15,719 nucleotides of DNA from DATESZ01 sp035283845 (GTDB taxonomy: Bacteria > Desulfobacterota > Syntrophia > Syntrophales > JACQWR01): NCBI GenBank assembly GCA_035283845.1, contig DATESZ010000243.1, positions 1 to 15,719 of the forward strand, given 5' to 3'. The stretch's first letter is position 1; each line of letters opens with the position of its first letter. Position numbers and translations under genes: made by a program. This document shows, one piece after another, positions 13,394-15,719 of the stretch. The notes under the pieces are model-generated. The model was not told where the DNA came from, ran no database searches, and saw only the letters and a program-made list of their open reading frames with translations.

Positions 13394-15079
13394 CTAATAT
13401 GAAATTATAACACTTTTTTCCTGGTAAGTAAGGCCAACGGAAAGCACCAGCGCCAGGATAATTTCATTCTTACCGTCGTTATCGAGATCCTTCAATTGAT
13501 AATCAGCGATGTAGCCGTCGATTTCTTTGGTTTTCCAGTTTTCCGCAAGCTTTGAGCCATCCCACTCAAGATCGTATATTTCTCCGGACATGAACATCCT
13601 CAGATTTTTGAACAAACTTCCCGTAGCCGAGATGTTTTTCACAATAATCAGCTCCTTTTTCCCATCCTTGTTTGCGTCGTAGCTGATGATCCGTAAGTTG
13701 ACAAAGGTTTTATCATTGAAATCATCGATGTGTGATTTCTGACGGTTGTGATTAAAATAATTTTTACTGCCGCCGTATTCTTCATTGCTTTTCCAGAGCA
13801 ACTCCTTATTTCCTCCGGAGGTGTGAATCTTGGAAAGGAGCTTATCCGTCTTGTCGTATATGACGAGACAGTCGTCTTCGTCAAGGGCGATGATCTTTTC
13901 AGTGCCGTTATTTTCCAGGGTATCGAGAGCAAGGCCATAAACGGAAAGACCCTCTGGAATTTTCATCCTTTTATTTTCCCGATATTGCTTTCCATCCCAG
14001 ATAATTTCTCGAATAGGAGAATTATAAGGTCCGTCAGTTCCAAATCGTTGCCCCAATAACATGATAGAGCCCGAGGAATCATTAAGGGCTCTCAAAAACC
14101 AGGGCAGCTTAGAGGCGATTGTGGTGAACTTTACTTCCTTCCACTCAATTATAAAAGAATCAAGCGCATCGCCTACGATATTGGTTATGATAATTTCTTT
14201 GGTGCCGTTTTTGTTGATATCGGCTATATCTACGGAGAGATAATTATCATGCTTTTGTCCCGGCATCTTTTGGATAAGCGTTAAATTCGCGCCCTTTTTC
14301 TGGTAGATAAATATGTTGGAGGAATCAATTATAACGCATTCGTTCAGGCCATCGTTATTTACATCACCGATGTCCATTCCCTTGAATTCTATTCCGAACT
14401 CCTGGCTCATCCAGAAAAATTTTCTGTCCGTTCTGTCCGGCGCCTGGGGGGAGTTTATGGAATCAGAGTTGATCGGGATGGCCGTTGAGGTTCCTTTTTT
14501 ACCGGTTTTCATGCCGGCAATGATTGCTTTTTCTCGAGCCTCCTGTAAAGACGATTGCTCCGGCGCTGGTGAAGGCGCTGCAGTGGGCGTTGTTACCCCG
14601 GAAACGCCGCCTGTGATGTAATTGCTGATCCTTTGTGCAAAATCGTTAATCTTTGGTATGATTTCGTCTAAGCCCTGCGACTGGGCGAAGATACCCACAG
14701 AGGATTTATAACTGCCTATGTCGACGAGTTTGCCGTCGATGCTCACGTTATTGCCGATTTTTGTGATGCTTCCCCATACCACGAAATCAGCATTCATCTT
14801 CTTGCCCAATCCATAAACGTCGGCTGCGGTCAGCTCTTTTTTATCCGCTTCCTTGAGATTGGCAAGCACCGTATCTTTAGTGATTACTTCTATCTTATCA
14901 TTCGCAGAGATGCGGGAGTTCAGCATGTCCCAGATACCCTGTTGGACATACTCAATATTTTCCGCACTATGTACAGAAAAGGGCAATACGGAAAGGATTG
15001 TTTTTTCCTTGGACCACGCAGTTGTTCCCGTTGACAGGAAGAAAAAAATCAATACTGTTAATCTTAAATATTTCCCCAT
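13394..15079 (-). CDS. Secreted FG-GAP (VCBS) repeat protein with an N-terminal FlgO/LpoB-like domain
   Basis: A 561-residue protein with a cleavable signal peptide at 1-23 (LRLTVLIFFFLSTGTTAWSK). Residues about 27-155 (ILSVLPFSVHSAENIEYVQQ... ADFVVWGSITKIGNNVSID) look like the alpha/beta fold of CsgG/FlgO/LpoB-type envelope proteins. A Pro/Ala/Ser-rich linker covers about 160-215. Then come at least five FG-GAP-like blades with Ca-loop motifs: DIGDVNNDGLNE, DIADINKNGTKE, LDTLENNGTEK, SYDANKDGKKE and LKDLDNDGKNE, forming a predicted beta-propeller. It should act in the periplasm or on the outer membrane. Ribosome site GAGG is just upstream of the ATG. It lies 40 nt after the PGPGW-like gene. 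Function unknown. Confidence 0.8.
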   Translation of the reverse strand: MGKYLRLTVLIFFFLSTGTTAWSKEKTILSVLPFSVHSAENIEYVQQGIWDMLNSRISANDKIEVITKDTVLANLKEADKKELTAADVYGLGKKMNADFVVWGSITKIGNNVSIDGKLVDIGSYKSSVGIFAQSQGLDEIIPKINDFAQRISNYITGGVSGVTTPTAAPSPAPEQSSLQEAREKAIIAGMKTGKKGTSTAIPINSDSINSPQAPDRTDRKFFWMSQEFGIEFKGMDIGDVNNDGLNECVIIDSSNIFIYQKKGANLTLIQKMPGQKHDNYLSVDIADINKNGTKEIIITNIVGDALDSFIIEWKEVKFTTIASKLPWFLRALNDSSGSIMLLGQRFGTDGPYNSPIREIIWDGKQYRENKRMKIPEGLSVYGLALDTLENNGTEKIIALDEDDCLVIYDKTDKLLSKIHTSGGNKELLWKSNEEYGGSKNYFNHNRQKSHIDDFNDKTFVNLRIISYDANKDGKKELIIVKNISATGSLFKNLRMFMSGEIYDLEWDGSKLAENWKTKEIDGYIADYQLKDLDNDGKNEIILALVLSVGLTYQEKSVIISY

Positions 15080-15119
15080 TTCTTTCCCTCTTGAGTAACA
15101 AATTTTTAATCCTTTAAAA

Positions 15120-15380
15120 TTATAGATGTATATCTTCGCGGTGATTTTTTTTCCTGAAAAAAGCCTGCATGCGATTTAGTAAATTTTTTGCCTGGTCGAA
15201 GATATAGGGGTGTCTTTTTCTCAGATCCTCTATTATTCTGCGGAAGAAAGGAACTTCCGGCGCCAGGATGAGCGCCCCGATAAAAAGAAAAAGTATCCCC
15301 TGTAAAACAGGCAAGAATAAACCGATGATCCCAAGAAGCACAAAAAACCACCCGAAAACATGCCGGTAAACCTTTTTCAT
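15120..15380 (-). CDS. Small PGPGW/DUF454-like inner-membrane protein
   Basis: An 86-residue protein with a hydrophobic hairpin: two membrane segments at about 8-25 and 28-42 joined by PVLQG, then PEVPFFRRIIEDLRKRHP and a basic helix ending RKKNHREDIHL. The pattern FGWFFVLLGIIGLFLPVLQG followed by LFLFIGALILAPE matches small PGPGW-family membrane proteins, although the name motif itself is not kept. I chose the ATG at 15380, preceded by AAAGGT; a TTG at 15395 is unlikely. It is the first gene of the leftward cluster and is divergent from purB. Confidence 0.72.
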   Translation of the reverse strand: MKKVYRHVFGWFFVLLGIIGLFLPVLQGILFLFIGALILAPEVPFFRRIIEDLRKRHPYIFDQAKNLLNRMQAFFRKKNHREDIHL

Positions 15381-15465
15381 TCGATACCTTTCCAATTCTA
15401 TTTTTATATTAAGACAACAAGCATTGCAATTTAATTTTCATCTTACCGGTTATGAAGTAAATATC

Positions 15466-15493
15466 TTGACTACCATGTGTGAGTTAATATAGA
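15466..15493 (+). promoter_or_regulatory. Promoter of purB
   Basis: TTGACT (15466-15471) is followed by a 16-nt spacer and TATAGA (15488-15493). It lies about 95 nt upstream of the purB start in the divergent intergenic region. Confidence 0.5.
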
Positions 15494-15535
15494 AATAATA
15501 AAATTTATTGTGATGTTAAATTAGGCTCGGCAATT

Positions 15536-15553
15536 TCCGGGCAACAACCCGGA
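15536..15553 (+). other. Short hairpin in the purB leader
   Basis: TCCGGG and CCCGGA flank a six-base CAACAA loop, giving a six-pair G/C-rich stem about 34 nt before the purB start. It is not followed by a T-run, so it is a leader structure rather than a clear terminator. A function in purB control is unproven. Confidence 0.35.
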
Positions 15554-15587
15554 TATTATTTCGAACCCTGAAGTGAGGAACGCGGCC

Positions 15588-15719
15588 TTGATTTCCCGTT
15601 ATTCAAGAAAAGAAATGAGCGAGGTGTGGAGCCAGGAGAACCGGTATAAAAAATGGCTCGAGATCGAGATTTTAGTATGCGAAGCCTTGGCTAAGCGGGG
15701 GGAAATTCCTGATTCTGCG
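15588..15719 (+). CDS. purB: Adenylosuccinate lyase, N-terminal part (3' end outside window)
   Basis: The first 44 codons of purB, running off the window end in frame. The product begins ISRYSRKEMSEVWSQENRYK and continues with WLEIEILVCEALAKRGEIP, the well-conserved start of adenylosuccinate lyase. The enzyme releases fumarate from SAICAR and from adenylosuccinate in purine synthesis. The start is a TTG with GAGGAA seven bases upstream; no ATG fits the conserved N-terminus. The HxH and SSxMPxKxNP catalytic motifs lie beyond the window. Confidence 0.93.
   Translation, partial: MISRYSRKEMSEVWSQENRYKKWLEIEILVCEALAKRGEIPDSA

Noticed and set aside
1..15719. tRNA, rRNA, CRISPR arrays or riboswitches
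   Set aside because: No cloverleaf, rRNA-like stretch, regularly spaced repeats or known riboswitch core was recognised by eye; a covariance-model scan was not possible.

Overview
The window looks like a chromosomal segment of a Desulfobacterota/'deltaproteobacterial' genome (Syntrophus-like is my best guess). This is inferred from a periplasmic c-heme-type PAS histidine kinase, a secreted FG-GAP repeat protein, a GspA/ExeA-like ATPase, stand-alone cNMP-binding and GGDEF proteins, and CRP/FNR-type operators of the TGTGA-N6-TCACA class. No rRNA, tRNA or CRISPR array was seen. Species assignment is not possible from this window alone.

Layout. (1) Left edge, 1-142: the 3' end of an IS4-like transposase on the + strand, running in from outside the window. 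(2) 211-3443, all minus strand: a four-gene unit transcribed as small membrane protein -> excisionase-type HTH protein -> GspA/ExeA-like AAA ATPase -> TPR protein. The last three genes are tightly coupled (2-nt gap, then ATGA overlap). Upstream lie a good sigma70-type promoter (3602-3630) and two perfect CRP/FNR-type palindromes at 3650-3665 and 3673-3688, the first at about the class I activator position. (3) About 3797-4216: a frameshifted remnant of a hybrid histidine kinase. (4) 4247-7815, minus strand: a SnoaL-like gene of clearly higher G+C, followed after 23 nt by a 972-residue sensor kinase with a CxxCH haem-attachment motif, HAMP, two PAS domains, HisKA/HATPase and a receiver domain. 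(5) 8082-9832, plus strand: a single-domain cyclic-nucleotide-binding protein, a small overlapping ORF, a G/C-rich hairpin repeat, a YfcE/MJ0936-type metallophosphoesterase and a doubtful small ORF. (6) 9829-11275, minus strand: a diguanylate cyclase (GGDEF with intact I-site) and a FlhG/MinD-like ATPase, 16 nt apart. (7) 11443-15380, minus strand: PGPGW-like membrane protein -> secreted FG-GAP repeat protein -> MOT1-type molybdate/sulfate transporter -> Crp/Fnr regulator. (8) Right edge: the start of purB on the + strand with its own promoter.

How the genes may work together (inference): the window is rich in signalling proteins. It has two cNMP-binding-fold proteins, a c-di-GMP synthase, a haem-type redox kinase and a phosphoesterase that could act on nucleotides. 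The most distinctive unit is the four-gene membrane protein/HTH/ATPase/TPR operon behind tandem CRP-type operators. I know of no described system with this composition; the Crp/Fnr protein encoded at 11443-12135 is one candidate regulator for it.
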